DNA of 23,837 nucleotides. Origin: JAEDES01 sp964470055 (GTDB taxonomy: Bacteria; Bacillota_I; Bacilli_A; RF39; UBA660). Shown here piece by piece: positions 15,689 to 23,156 of this stretch; the first letter of the stretch is position 1; each line of letters opens with the position of its first letter. The stretch covers positions 1 through 23,837 of the forward strand of contig CAYXZZ010000018.1 of assembly GCA_964470055.1 (NCBI GenBank), written 5' to 3'. The translations under genes were made by a program, and so were the position numbers. Below the pieces are notes generated by a model. The model had not been told where the DNA came from. It worked only from the letters and a program-made list of their open reading frames with translations, and ran no database searches.

Positions 15689-16252
15689 TTATCTTAATAA
15701 TAATTTTAATGCATCTTTTACTTGTTCTTCGATTGGTAAAGATGTGTCGACTTTGGCAAGAACTGGTTTTAATTCTTTTTCTTTGTAACCTAAACCAACA
15801 AGAACTTCTTTAAGTTCATTTTCTGTTTGAACTTGATCATCAGAAATACCTACTCCAATAAATTCAAGCTTTCCTTTTAGATCTAGACAGATTTGTTTAG
15901 CAAGTTTATCACCAATTTTTGGGAATTTTTTTAGATATAAAACGTTTTCTCTTTCGATAGCGTCCATTATTCCTTGAATTGATCCTACTGCTAGAATTGG
16001 TAAGGCCATTTTACAACCTAGTCCTTTAACACTAATTAGTTTTAAGAATAAATCTTTTTCTTCGTTAGTTTTAAAACCATAAAGACAGTTCTCGTCTTCA
16101 GCAATCTTTTGATAAACATAGACTTTGTAGTCTTTTCCTACTTCAAATGAATAAGGATTTGAGACATAAATTAAATATCCTACTCCGTTATTATCTAAAA
16201 CAATAGCATTGTTTTTTAAACAAGTTATCGTACCTTTTATATAATCATACAT
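15689..16252 (-). CDS. ruvA: Holliday junction branch-migration protein RuvA
   Basis: RuvA forms the tetramer that clasps the Holliday junction and loads RuvB. The 187-residue protein has the N-terminal OB fold (MYDYIKGTI, GVGYLIYVS), the LYGF-T-NEEKDLFLKLISVKGLG region with the first helix-hairpin-helix (SVKGLGCKMAL), and a second one (LKKFPKIGDKLAKQICLDL). Both hairpins deviate slightly from the usual GIGPKTAL and GIGKKTAERI. The small C-terminal domain (about 140-187), which contacts RuvB, is present. The ATG follows GGAGTG. It is the first gene of the operon and sits behind a consensus promoter with a predicted SOS operator. Confidence 0.95.
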   Translation of the reverse strand: MYDYIKGTITCLKNNAIVLDNNGVGYLIYVSNPYSFEVGKDYKVYVYQKIAEDENCLYGFKTNEEKDLFLKLISVKGLGCKMALPILAVGSIQGIMDAIERENVLYLKKFPKIGDKLAKQICLDLKGKLEFIGVGISDDQVQTENELKEVLVGLGYKEKELKPVLAKVDTSLPIEEQVKDALKLLLR

Positions 16253-16311
16253 TTTTTATCACTCCATTTATTATTATAAACTAAATATTTAGTAGTTTCA
16301 AACTATTATTA

Positions 16312-16340
16312 ATTATATAGTACGAACAGTTGTTTGTCAA
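16312..16340 (-). promoter_or_regulatory. ruvAB operon promoter
   Basis: On the minus strand TTGACA (16335-16340), exactly 17 bases, then TATAAT (16312-16317): a full consensus vegetative promoter. The spacer contains the LexA-type box. Confidence 0.9.
16323..16336. promoter_or_regulatory. LexA (DinR/Cheo) SOS box
   Basis: CGAACAGTTGTTTG matches 13 of 14 positions of the Bacillus LexA consensus CGAACRNRYGTTYG (the T at position 8 is the exception). It overlaps the spacer and the edge of the -35, an ideal place for repression, and ruvAB is an SOS operon in Bacillus. No lexA gene lies in the window. Confidence 0.8.
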
Positions 16341-16369
16341 TTTTTTGATTAGTATTGAGACTGGTTTTA

Positions 16370-16398
16370 TAGACTTTGTGGTGGTGTTTTGTTACAAT
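16370..16398 (+). promoter_or_regulatory. Candidate promoter for zinc-ribbon/TPM pair
   Basis: TAGACT (16370-16375), 17 bases and TACAAT (16393-16398) precede the GTG start at 16417. The leader would be very short. The -35 is weak. Confidence 0.45.
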
Positions 16399-16416
16399 GT
16401 AGATGGTGATGATATA

Positions 16417-17787
16417 GTGAAGTGTCCTAATTGTACTGCGGAATTAGAATTTGATGCAAAGTCGCAACATGTTAGTTGTGATTATTGTGGTTCATCTTTT
16501 GATCCAAAAGAATTGAGAGTTAGTGTTAAAAAAGCGGCTGAAAAAGAAGCAAACGAGACTTATGAAGGAAAAAGTTATGCTTGTTCACAGTGTGGGGCTA
16601 CTCTTTTAACTTTTGATGAGACGGCAATTACTTTTTGTAGTTATTGTGGATCACAAGCAATGATAGAATCAAAAATGGTAAAAAGAAATAATCCGCAATT
16701 TATAATTCCATTTAAGAAAACAAAAGAAGAATGTATAGCGGCTTATAGAAAAAAAGTAAATCAGGCTTTGTTTGCCCCTAATTATATGAAAGATGATATT
16801 GTTGTTAGTAAATTTAGAGGAATTTATATTCCCTATTGTATTTATAAAATGTCTTTTCATGGTGTTAGTACTAATAAAGGTAGTAAATATTCTCATAGAA
16901 GAGGAGATTACGAATATTATGATGATTATAAGATAGACGCGGTTGTGGATGCTGATTATGATGGAATATCATACGATATGGTGTCTAATCTTTATGATAA
17001 ATTTAGTCATTCAATACCACATAGTTTTAAAGAAGCAGAACCATTTAACGCCAATTATTTAGCAGGTTTTTATGCTGATACTGCTGATGTTGGTGATTGC
17101 ATATATGAAGATGAAGCATTAAATGTTATTGATGGTGATTCTACTAATCGAATGAGAAGAAAAAGAGAATTTATAAGATATGGTTGTGCAAGACCAACAG
17201 TTAGATTTAATGTAAGTGAAAAACGAATGGGAATGTTTCCACTGTACTTTTTAGCAATCAGAGATAAAGCAAATAAATATGTAAATTATGCTGTTGTTAA
17301 TGGGCAAACTGGAAAAGTTACTGTCGATTTACCAGTTGATTTTAAGAAGTATATTTTCGCATCACTCGTTTTGACAATACCAATATTTTTACTTATCAAT
17401 AGTTCTTTAGTAATAGTACCTAAAGTAATTTGTGTTCTTTCTATCATTACTGCTTTTATAAGTATGATAATATCAGTAGTTCAGATGAAGAAAATACATG
17501 TCCGTGAAAATCATTTAGATGATGAGGGTTATGTATACAACAATACAAATAGTAGGAAAAGAGAAAAAATAAAGTTTAAATATATATGTAAGCAACTTTT
17601 ATCTATTATCTTGGGATTATTTGTATTATTTATGAATTTTGTTTCTGATGCTTATTATTACGGAACATCAATAATTATACTCTGTTTAGTAATCTGGTCA
17701 TTCTATGATTTAATTAAAGAACATAATTTACTTGTTTCAACTAAATTACCACAACTTGAAAAACGAGGAGGTAGTGAAAATGAATAA
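16417..17787 (+). CDS. Double zinc-ribbon membrane protein
   Basis: The start is the GTG at 16417 (456 residues), so that the protein begins MKCPNC; a longer frame from 16330 would run through the ruvA promoter and the local -10. Two zinc ribbons are seen: Cys3/Cys6/Cys21/Cys24 and Cys56/Cys59/Cys74/Cys77. A soluble domain follows with PFKKTKEECIAAYRKKV and GIYIPYCIYK, a pattern I associate with Bacillota proteins labelled TFIIB-type zinc-ribbon proteins. Two hydrophobic pairs (about 315-365 and 395-440) anchor it in the membrane. Its 3' end overlaps the TPM-domain gene by 8 bases, so the two are co-translated. The function is unknown; a link to membrane or envelope quality control is only a guess. 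Confidence 0.7.
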   Translation: MKCPNCTAELEFDAKSQHVSCDYCGSSFDPKELRVSVKKAAEKEANETYEGKSYACSQCGATLLTFDETAITFCSYCGSQAMIESKMVKRNNPQFIIPFKKTKEECIAAYRKKVNQALFAPNYMKDDIVVSKFRGIYIPYCIYKMSFHGVSTNKGSKYSHRRGDYEYYDDYKIDAVVDADYDGISYDMVSNLYDKFSHSIPHSFKEAEPFNANYLAGFYADTADVGDCIYEDEALNVIDGDSTNRMRRKREFIRYGCARPTVRFNVSEKRMGMFPLYFLAIRDKANKYVNYAVVNGQTGKVTVDLPVDFKKYIFASLVLTIPIFLLINSSLVIVPKVICVLSIITAFISMIISVVQMKKIHVRENHLDDEGYVYNNTNSRKREKIKFKYICKQLLSIILGLFVLFMNFVSDAYYYGTSIIILCLVIWSFYDLIKEHNLLVSTKLPQLEKRGGSENE

Positions 17788-18547
17788 GAATTGTTTTAAA
17801 ATATTAATTGCTTTTTTATTGATGATTATTGGTATATCCAATGTAAGTGCTCTTTCGATAGATGATTATGTTAATGAAAATACTAATTATAGGGTTGTGA
17901 TAGAAGATGATGCTAATTTATTAAGTGTTGAGGAGATTAATAAATTAAAGGATGAGATGATTCCTTTAACAGAATATGGAAATATTGCATTTAAGAGTAT
18001 TTCGGAAAATGCATATTCAACATCAACTTATGCTTCGAATTATTATCATCAAACGTTTGGTACGGCTAGTGGAACTTTATTTTTAATAGATATGGATAAT
18101 AGAATCATTTATATATTTTCTGATGGAGCTAATTACAATGTAGTTACAACAAGTAAAGCAAATATAATAACTGATAATATATACCAGTACGCTTCTAATG
18201 AACAATATTACGAATGTGCAAGTGTAGCATTTTCACAGATAAATACGATATTAAATGGTGGGAAAATTTCGGAACCGATGAGATATATAAGTAATATTCT
18301 TATTTCAATTACGTTAGCATTTTTCATAAATTTTATAATAGTTTTAGTTAATACAAATGTTAAGAAAGCAAAAAACGCAGAGATTTTGGCTAATTGTGAT
18401 ATTGCTTTTAATATAGGTGAAATAAATGCTGTAAAAACAGGTCAACATAGAGAATATTCTCCACGCGACACCTCATCAGGTGGTGGTTCATCCGGCGGTG
18501 GCGGAGGTGGCGGTTCATCTGGTGGTGGCGGTGGTCACAGTTTTTAA
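17780..18547 (+). CDS. TPM-domain membrane-anchored protein with Gly/Ser tail
   Basis: The start at 17780 is chosen because GAGGAGGT lies directly upstream (255 residues). Residues 1-24 are a signal peptide with a V-S-A cleavage site. A TPM domain (about 35-160) includes DDANLLSVEEINKLKDEM, GTLFLIDMDNRIIYIFSD and an amphipathic helical end. A membrane helix follows (about 172-192), then a cytoplasmic segment and a C-terminal Gly/Ser tail ending GGGGGHSF, typical of YgcG-like TPM proteins. TPM domains have been linked to phosphatase activity in plants and to photosystem repair; in bacteria their role is unclear. It probably acts with the zinc-ribbon membrane protein encoded just upstream and overlapping by 8 bases. 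Confidence 0.85.
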   Translation: MNKNCFKILIAFLLMIIGISNVSALSIDDYVNENTNYRVVIEDDANLLSVEEINKLKDEMIPLTEYGNIAFKSISENAYSTSTYASNYYHQTFGTASGTLFLIDMDNRIIYIFSDGANYNVVTTSKANIITDNIYQYASNEQYYECASVAFSQINTILNGGKISEPMRYISNILISITLAFFINFIIVLVNTNVKKAKNAEILANCDIAFNIGEINAVKTGQHREYSPRDTSSGGGSSGGGGGGGSSGGGGGHSF

Positions 18548-18566
18548 ATATTAAAAAGTTAAAATT

Positions 18567-18609
18567 AAAAAACCTTGTTTCTATTTTAGAAACGAGGTTT
18601 TATTTTTAT
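18567..18609. terminator. Bidirectional terminator after TPM gene
   Basis: AAAACCTTGTTTCT (18569-18582) pairs with AGAAACGAGGTTTT (18588-18601), 14 bp with one G-T pair and a 5-base loop. T-rich runs follow on both strands. The core AACCTCGTTTCT (minus strand) also occurs in the 11822-11892 hairpin. Confidence 0.88.
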
Positions 18610-19139
18610 TAGTGTTTTTTATTTTTATTTAATTTTCTTTTTAAGAAATTTTTTGCTTGCTCGTAACGAGACTTTATACCTGGAATTAGCCAAGATGTAA
18701 GAAGCATTGTAAGGACACTAAATGTAAAGAGATTAAGACTTAAAAGAGACTTAATAGCAAAGATAAAAGCAATTACATAAATGATTGATAAGACTATTAC
18801 AATAAAGATATTTAAAACGTTGTTTATATCTTTTTTGTTATAGTAATTTACCCCTTTTTTATTAATCATTGCTTCGGCTTGAACTTTGAAGTTGTTATAT
18901 TTTTCTTCTAGTTCTGTACTTGTTAAAGTATTGGGTCCTTTGTATTCATCACCACGCATTATGATGTTTCCTTCTTCAGTTAGTTGAACATCTATATAAG
19001 CAAAATTTTCAAGTGGCAAATTAATAGCAAATTCATCTCCTAATAATTTTATTAGCTTATTGCGATGTTTTTGTGATAAAAAATTTGCTTGATTAATATA
19101 ACCTTTTATTTCATTATTAATTTTATTTAGGTTGCTCAT
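18609..19139 (-). CDS. Unrecognised two-helix membrane protein
   Basis: This 176-residue protein has a soluble N-terminal part (about 1-105, with FAYIDVQLTEEGNIIMRGDEY) and two membrane helices in the segment 107-155 (IFIVIVLSIIYVIAFIF and LFTFSVLTMLLTSWLI), then a strongly basic C-terminal tail. The ATG follows the stop of the PH-domain gene with no gap (TAAATG), which implies translational reinitiation and a functional partnership. I do not recognise a family. It is the last gene of the yebC unit and ends at a bidirectional terminator. Confidence 0.75.
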   Translation of the reverse strand: MSNLNKINNEIKGYINQANFLSQKHRNKLIKLLGDEFAINLPLENFAYIDVQLTEEGNIIMRGDEYKGPNTLTSTELEEKYNNFKVQAEAMINKKGVNYYNKKDINNVLNIFIVIVLSIIYVIAFIFAIKSLLSLNLFTFSVLTMLLTSWLIPGIKSRYEQAKNFLKRKLNKNKKH

Positions 19140-19505
19140 TTACTTCATAATGGCATTAGCAAGTAGTGCATCTATCTTTCTAATGTCGACTCCTTTACGT
19201 AATTTTACTTTTATTGTGCCTAACTTTGTCCATAATTCAACTTCTGAATTAACATCTACTACTCCTGCATTTTCTGTTGACCACATTAAGATTGATGAAT
19301 ATGGTAAGGAATATACTTCTATTTTTGTTCCAGTTAGTCCTTGAGCATCTCTAACGATTAAACGTTTATTTGTAAAGATGGCTGAATCTCTAAATGTTTT
19401 ATAAGCCGCTATTGCTTGTTCATCTTTGGCTAGTATTCTCGCAACATCAGTTGGGATTGGACACTCTGAAAATAATGTCCATTCTAATATGACTTTTGCT
19501 TCCAT
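19140..19505 (-). CDS. Bacterial PH-domain protein
   Basis: This 121-residue protein is one bacterial PH-like domain. Typical elements are AIFTNKRLIVRDAQGLTGTKIEVYSLPYSSI (split, about 43-73), MWSTENAG, and VELWTKLGTIKVKLRKGVDIRKIDALLANAI at the end. These small proteins form ring oligomers in structural studies; their function is not established. It starts 12 bases after yebC with AAGGAG and is contiguous with a membrane protein gene. Possibly the pair forms a membrane-associated complex. The domain assignment is confident. Confidence 0.85.
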   Translation of the reverse strand: MEAKVILEWTLFSECPIPTDVARILAKDEQAIAAYKTFRDSAIFTNKRLIVRDAQGLTGTKIEVYSLPYSSILMWSTENAGVVDVNSEVELWTKLGTIKVKLRKGVDIRKIDALLANAIMK

Positions 19506-19517
19506 AAAGACTCCTTA

Positions 19518-20240
19518 TTAATCTTCTTTTAGATTGTAGTAAACATCTTGAACGTCGTCTAAATCTTCAAGAGTATCTACTAAGTTATGAACTTTTTCTT
19601 GACCTTCTTCGTCAAGTTCTACTTCCATATTTGGAATGTAAGTTAATTCACATTCTAAGAATTCTTTTACTTCTGCTTGCTCTAGAGCCTCTTTTACTGA
19701 AGTAAATGTATCTTGAGCAGTTGTAATGATATATGTGTTATCAACTGCTTCAAAATCTAATGCTCCGGCGTCTAATGCTGTCATCATCATAGTATCTTCA
19801 TCATATTCTCCAGGAATTACGATTGATCCACGACGTTCGAACATATAACTTACTGAACCATCTGTTCCTAAATTTCCTCCGGCTTTAGTAAATGAACTTC
19901 TTACTTGTGATGCAGTTCTATTTCTATTGTCTGTTAAACAATCAACCATAAACGCTACACCGTTAGGTCCATATCCTTCATAACGAACATTTTCATAGTT
20001 TGCACCGTCTGCTGTTCCTGTAGCCTTTTCAATTGCCTTTTGAATATTATCTTTTGGCATGTTTTGTGCTTTTGCTTTATCAACTGCCATTCTTAATGTG
20101 GCATTGGAAAGTGGATCAGGACTACCCGACTTTGCAGCAACCATAATTTCTTTTGCTAATTTTTGAAATACTTTTCCACGCTGAGCATCTAATAATCCTT
20201 TTTTTCTATGAATTGTAGCCCATTTTGAATGTCCACTCAT
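19518..20240 (-). CDS. yebC: YebC/PmpR family protein
   Basis: The 240-residue protein has the diagnostic MSGHSKWATIHRKKG start, the AKAQNMPKDNIQKAIEKATG motif, YEGYGPNGVAFMVDCLTDNRNRT and GGNLGTDGSVSYMFERRG. YebC proteins were long called transcriptional regulators; recent work points to a translation role, relieving ribosome stalls at proline-rich sequences. The length is normal. A strong AGAGGAGG site precedes the ATG. A possible extended -10 TGATATTAT lies upstream (20265-20273). It heads a unit with a PH-domain and a membrane protein. Confidence 0.96.
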   Translation of the reverse strand: MSGHSKWATIHRKKGLLDAQRGKVFQKLAKEIMVAAKSGSPDPLSNATLRMAVDKAKAQNMPKDNIQKAIEKATGTADGANYENVRYEGYGPNGVAFMVDCLTDNRNRTASQVRSSFTKAGGNLGTDGSVSYMFERRGSIVIPGEYDEDTMMMTALDAGALDFEAVDNTYIITTAQDTFTSVKEALEQAEVKEFLECELTYIPNMEVELDEEGQEKVHNLVDTLEDLDDVQDVYYNLKED

Positions 20241-20301
20241 GTTATACCTCCTCTTTTCTTTTTTATAATATCACACTTTTCTCAATTATAAAAGAAATTT
20301 A

Positions 20302-20310
20302 TGTTATAAT
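20302..20310 (+). promoter_or_regulatory. Extended -10 promoter for DUF192-like gene
   Basis: TGT-TATAAT (20302-20310), with no clear -35; the same TGTTATAAT element appears before the HD and Hpt-REC genes. Confidence 0.6.
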
Positions 20311-20332
20311 ATACTTTGTAAGTGGTGATTAT

Positions 20333-20749
20333 ATGTATATAAAAGTTAAAAATAGAAAGATAAAATTAGAAGAAGCAAATACTTTTTGGGAAAGACTAAA
20401 GGGACTAAAATTTGTATTGGGGCCATTAGAATATGGGGTTAGATTTCCTAATAAGAAGTCTAGTAATACTAATTTTTTATTTGAAAAGATTGATGTTATT
20501 TTAACTGATAAAGAAGAAAAGATTTTATATTTGATTGAAAATCTTGGAACTGAGAAGAAAATTAGAAGAAAAAAAGATGTTTTTAATACGTATTTTGTGC
20601 CAAAAGAGACTGTTAAAGATTTAAAGATTGGTGAGGTTTTAGACTTAGTTATTGAAAAAGAAGATGAATTAAGACGAAGTGAACTGGAAGAAAAAAAGAA
20701 AAATAGATTTAAGTTTTCTAAGAAGAAAATTGATAAAGAAAAGAAGTAA
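20333..20749 (+). CDS. DUF192-like protein with lysine-rich tail
   Basis: The start at 20333 follows GTGGTGAT and the extended -10; upstream in-frame codons to 20225 lie in the promoter region. The 138-residue protein resembles DUF192: A-x-T-FWERLKGLKFV near the start, then FLFEKIDVILTD, KILYLIENLG and FVPKETVKDLKIGEVLDL. DUF192 proteins are small beta-barrel proteins of unknown function, often secreted; here no signal peptide is seen. Residues after about 105 form a very basic/acidic helical tail ending in Lys-rich repeats. The usual family motif tyrosines are not evident, so the match is moderate. Confidence 0.6.
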   Translation: MYIKVKNRKIKLEEANTFWERLKGLKFVLGPLEYGVRFPNKKSSNTNFLFEKIDVILTDKEEKILYLIENLGTEKKIRRKKDVFNTYFVPKETVKDLKIGEVLDLVIEKEDELRRSELEEKKKNRFKFSKKKIDKEKK

Positions 20750-20780
20750 TTGAAAGTTTATTCAAGTTACTTCTTTTTTA
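20742..20780. terminator. Bidirectional terminator after DUF192-like gene
   Basis: AGAAGTAA and TTGAA (20742-20754) pair with TTCAA and TTACTTCT (20761-20774) with one bulged G; a T run follows on the plus strand and TTCTTTTCTTT on the minus strand. The DUF192-like stop codon lies in the stem. Confidence 0.8.
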
Positions 20781-21620
20781 TAACATTTCTTTATACATAA
20801 TTGTTTTTTCGACGGCTGTTTTTATTGATGATTCGTTGAATGGTTTTCCGATCATATCAACGATTGGATACTCATAGGCTTTATCAATTGTTTCTTTAGA
20901 AGAGTCTCCGGTAATTATGGAAACGGGAATCCTATCGAAATGATTGTTTTCATCCATATACTTTAATACTTCAAAACCATCTACTCGGGGCATATTTAAA
21001 TCTAATAAGACAGCAATAATGTAATCATTATCTTTATTTGATTCAATTAAATCAATGGCTTCTTGACCATTTTTGGCTGTTCCAACGGCATATTTTCCAT
21101 CAAAAATTCTTTTAACGAAGTTTCTGACAATATTTGAATCATCTACTACAAGAATTGTTTGAGTAGTATATATTTCTCCTTTAGAAACAGATGGATTATC
21201 TACTGGAGCAGTAGCAACTAGTTGTTGGGGTTCTTGATTAATAGTTGATGATGCTGGAGCGGCATCTGACATATACTCTTTTACTAAAGATATTGCTTCA
21301 TTGACAACTGCGACTAAATCATTAAATTTATCATATACATAATAGACATCCCCTGCTTTACTACGTAGTTCATGTTCGTAGGCTAATTCGGCTAGTTTAG
21401 TAAAACCAAAATATTTGGCATCGCTTTTTAGAGAATGAACATAAATTGCATAATTGGTCATATCTTTTGCAGCCATGTATTCTTTTAATTTGTTTGTTTT
21501 TCCTGCAGCACCAACAATAAAATCTCCTATTGTGGCATTATATGTTTCAATATCACCAAATAATTCTAAACTTTTTTGAACGTCTACACCTTTTGATGTT
21601 AAAAATTCTGGACTTTTCAT
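20778..21620 (-). CDS. Hpt-REC phosphorelay protein
   Basis: The 280-residue protein has an N-terminal histidine phosphotransfer domain (about 1-117) with the phosphorylatable His62 in VHSLKSDAKYFGF and a following helix. A Ser/Pro/Gln-rich linker (118-153) joins it to a C-terminal receiver domain (154-280) with Asp160/161, phosphoacceptor Asp207 (LLDLNMP), Thr237 (SIITGDSS) and Lys259 (IGKPF). All key residues are present. No output domain or histidine kinase is encoded in the window, so the protein may shuttle phosphate between an unlinked hybrid kinase and an output regulator. It is monocistronic, with its own extended -10 promoter (21655-21663) and a GAGGTGA site. Confidence 0.9.
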   Translation of the reverse strand: MKSPEFLTSKGVDVQKSLELFGDIETYNATIGDFIVGAAGKTNKLKEYMAAKDMTNYAIYVHSLKSDAKYFGFTKLAELAYEHELRSKAGDVYYVYDKFNDLVAVVNEAISLVKEYMSDAAPASSTINQEPQQLVATAPVDNPSVSKGEIYTTQTILVVDDSNIVRNFVKRIFDGKYAVGTAKNGQEAIDLIESNKDNDYIIAVLLDLNMPRVDGFEVLKYMDENNHFDRIPVSIITGDSSKETIDKAYEYPIVDMIGKPFNESSIKTAVEKTIMYKEML

Positions 21621-21654
21621 ATTAGTTCACCTCGTGTTTTCCTATTCTATTTTA

Positions 21655-21663
21655 ATTATAACA
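21655..21663 (-). promoter_or_regulatory. Extended -10 promoter for Hpt-REC gene
   Basis: On the minus strand TGT-TATAAT. No good -35 at 17 bases, but an extended -10 compensates. Confidence 0.6.
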
Positions 21664-21683
21664 CAAGTTTTATTTCAAAAAAC

Positions 21684-21709
21684 AAAAAATCTTAATATTT
21701 TAAGATTTT
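21684..21709 (-). terminator. Terminator of the obg unit
   Basis: A perfect 10-bp stem (AAAATCTTAA/TTAAGATTTT) with a 4-base loop is followed by TTTTTT on the minus strand. The stop codon of the upstream gene lies within the stem. Confidence 0.85.
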
Positions 21710-22392
21710 CTACGTTTATTATATATTACTGGGTATGGATTATGGTATTCTGCCATAGATGCTTCTTTTAAATCTCCCATATCTGTATTTTCCATCCCAC
21801 GATAGGCATTATATTTGACATGACTAATCCATTCATCATCGTCTTCTAACCACTCATATCCTGGACGCATACCACCTTCGCATAAACCAATCATAAAGTC
21901 TAGGTTATGTTTACAGGCAACATCTATAATCATATTGGTAGCATCACAGGGCATGAAGGCAATAATCATAGTAGAATTACCTAATGGGGTATTTCTACCA
22001 AACATTTCTCTTCTTAGAATTAGATTATCTGTTTTAGAAATATTTTCAATTACACGTGGATCATATACTGTAACTGTTCCTGTTTTTTGTCGTAAGGCTA
22101 AGCGTTTAGAAAGAGAGGGAATTACTCCTCCACCAACTTCAATGATATCTCTATTAATATCAAAGTTTTGTTGAAGAAGTTTGATAAAGCCTTCATACAT
22201 ATTTTGTTCATCTTCTAGTAAACCTACTTCGTCATAAATTTGTCTCATGATATCAGAAACATAATCTTTTTCATATCCCCATGTAGCATTATTTCTTATA
22301 AATTCTGCTTCACGAGGTGTATAACTAGTTTGGTGTGCCTCTAAAAATTTATTTACTCGACGGTTGTATTCTTCTTTTGGTATTTTTGGCAT
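21700..22392 (-). CDS. Unassigned protein with methyltransferase-like Rossmann signature
   Basis: The start at 22392 (230 residues) begins MPKIPKEEYN and has AAAGGAG 11 bases upstream; a longer frame to 22425 starts with GTG inside this leader. Residues 83-95 (DIIEVGGGVIPSL) resemble motif I of class I S-adenosylmethionine methyltransferases, and TVTVYDP (105-112) could be motif II with Asp111 as ribose ligand; TMIIAFMPCDA (141-151) could be the beta-4 region. No substrate-specific motif is recognised; Trp/Tyr/Asp-rich segments follow (GYEWLEDDDEW). It lies 40 bases downstream of another unknown gene and is the last of the obg unit. The fold is a reasonable inference; enzymatic activity is unproven. 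Confidence 0.55.
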   Translation of the reverse strand: MPKIPKEEYNRRVNKFLEAHQTSYTPREAEFIRNNATWGYEKDYVSDIMRQIYDEVGLLEDEQNMYEGFIKLLQQNFDINRDIIEVGGGVIPSLSKRLALRQKTGTVTVYDPRVIENISKTDNLILRREMFGRNTPLGNSTMIIAFMPCDATNMIIDVACKHNLDFMIGLCEGGMRPGYEWLEDDDEWISHVKYNAYRGMENTDMGDLKEASMAEYHNPYPVIYNKRRKS

Positions 22393-22432
22393 ATAAATAT
22401 ATGCTCCTTTCTTTAGTAAGCACACATAGTAA

Positions 22433-23134
22433 TTATTTCTTTTCTTTTTTAGGTGGTTGTTCTAAAACCTGTGGTGTGCTGTATTTATAATCTTTTTCGA
22501 TAGTTTTAAATAAGTTGGTGAGTGGTTCTTTAAACTGGCAAGGACTTTCACTTGCTTCATATAGAGCAAACATTTCTTTCATATTATCAAATTCAGTTTT
22601 ATTATCATATTGATAGGTGTTTTCAGTTCTTTTTACTTGCCATATATAAAATGGAACACTCATTGATTTACATAGTAATTCTCTTTTTATTCTTCTTAAG
22701 TCCTCATCAGGAGGTGCAATATAGTCAACATTATCTTGACAGGCTTTAATACTACAATACATCTCATTTGCTTCTTCGGTTGTGAAAAACGGATGTTCGG
22801 CAATCTTTCGAAGAATATCCATTGTTCCTAGTTCACGATAACAGTCCTCAACTTCTGGATGAAGTGCCGCTAAAAAGGTAACGGTTGCCATAAGTTCTTG
22901 TTCATCTAAATCGGATGGAATATCACCAGTTGATACATAGTAGGCTTTTAAATCGGCTAAGCATTCAGCAAACTGAATATTACAATCCATTATTTCATAA
23001 GCATTAGGATCTGTTTTAAGATTTTTTCTAATCCAATCATTAATCCCTGGAATATGATGGCCTTTTTCATCAGTTCCGCCACCTATTCTTTTGACTAATT
23101 TAGTTAATCTAGTAGTTATTTGTTCTAAATTCAT
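22433..23134 (-). CDS. Unrecognised protein downstream of obg
   Basis: This 233-residue protein is soluble and largely helical with several Cys residues (Cys49, Cys56 and others spread through) and a Lys/Pro-rich C-terminus (PPKKEKK). It contains KRIGGGTDEKGHHIPG near 15-30 and a middle region rich in Glu/Asp. No known motif is recognised; the cysteines do not form a CxxC zinc site. It starts 22 bases after obg with a weak AGGGG site, so it is probably co-expressed with the Obg GTPase. Together with the next gene it may be a lineage-specific pair. Confidence 0.7.
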   Translation of the reverse strand: MNLEQITTRLTKLVKRIGGGTDEKGHHIPGINDWIRKNLKTDPNAYEIMDCNIQFAECLADLKAYYVSTGDIPSDLDEQELMATVTFLAALHPEVEDCYRELGTMDILRKIAEHPFFTTEEANEMYCSIKACQDNVDYIAPPDEDLRRIKRELLCKSMSVPFYIWQVKRTENTYQYDNKTEFDNMKEMFALYEASESPCQFKEPLTNLFKTIEKDYKYSTPQVLEQPPKKEKK

Positions 23135-23156
23135 ATATTCAACACGCCCCTAAAAA

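Noticed and set aside
16330..16416. Longer N-terminus for the zinc-ribbon protein
   Set aside because: It overlaps the ruvA promoter and the local -10 element; the GTG at 16417 puts the first zinc ribbon at the usual N-terminal position.
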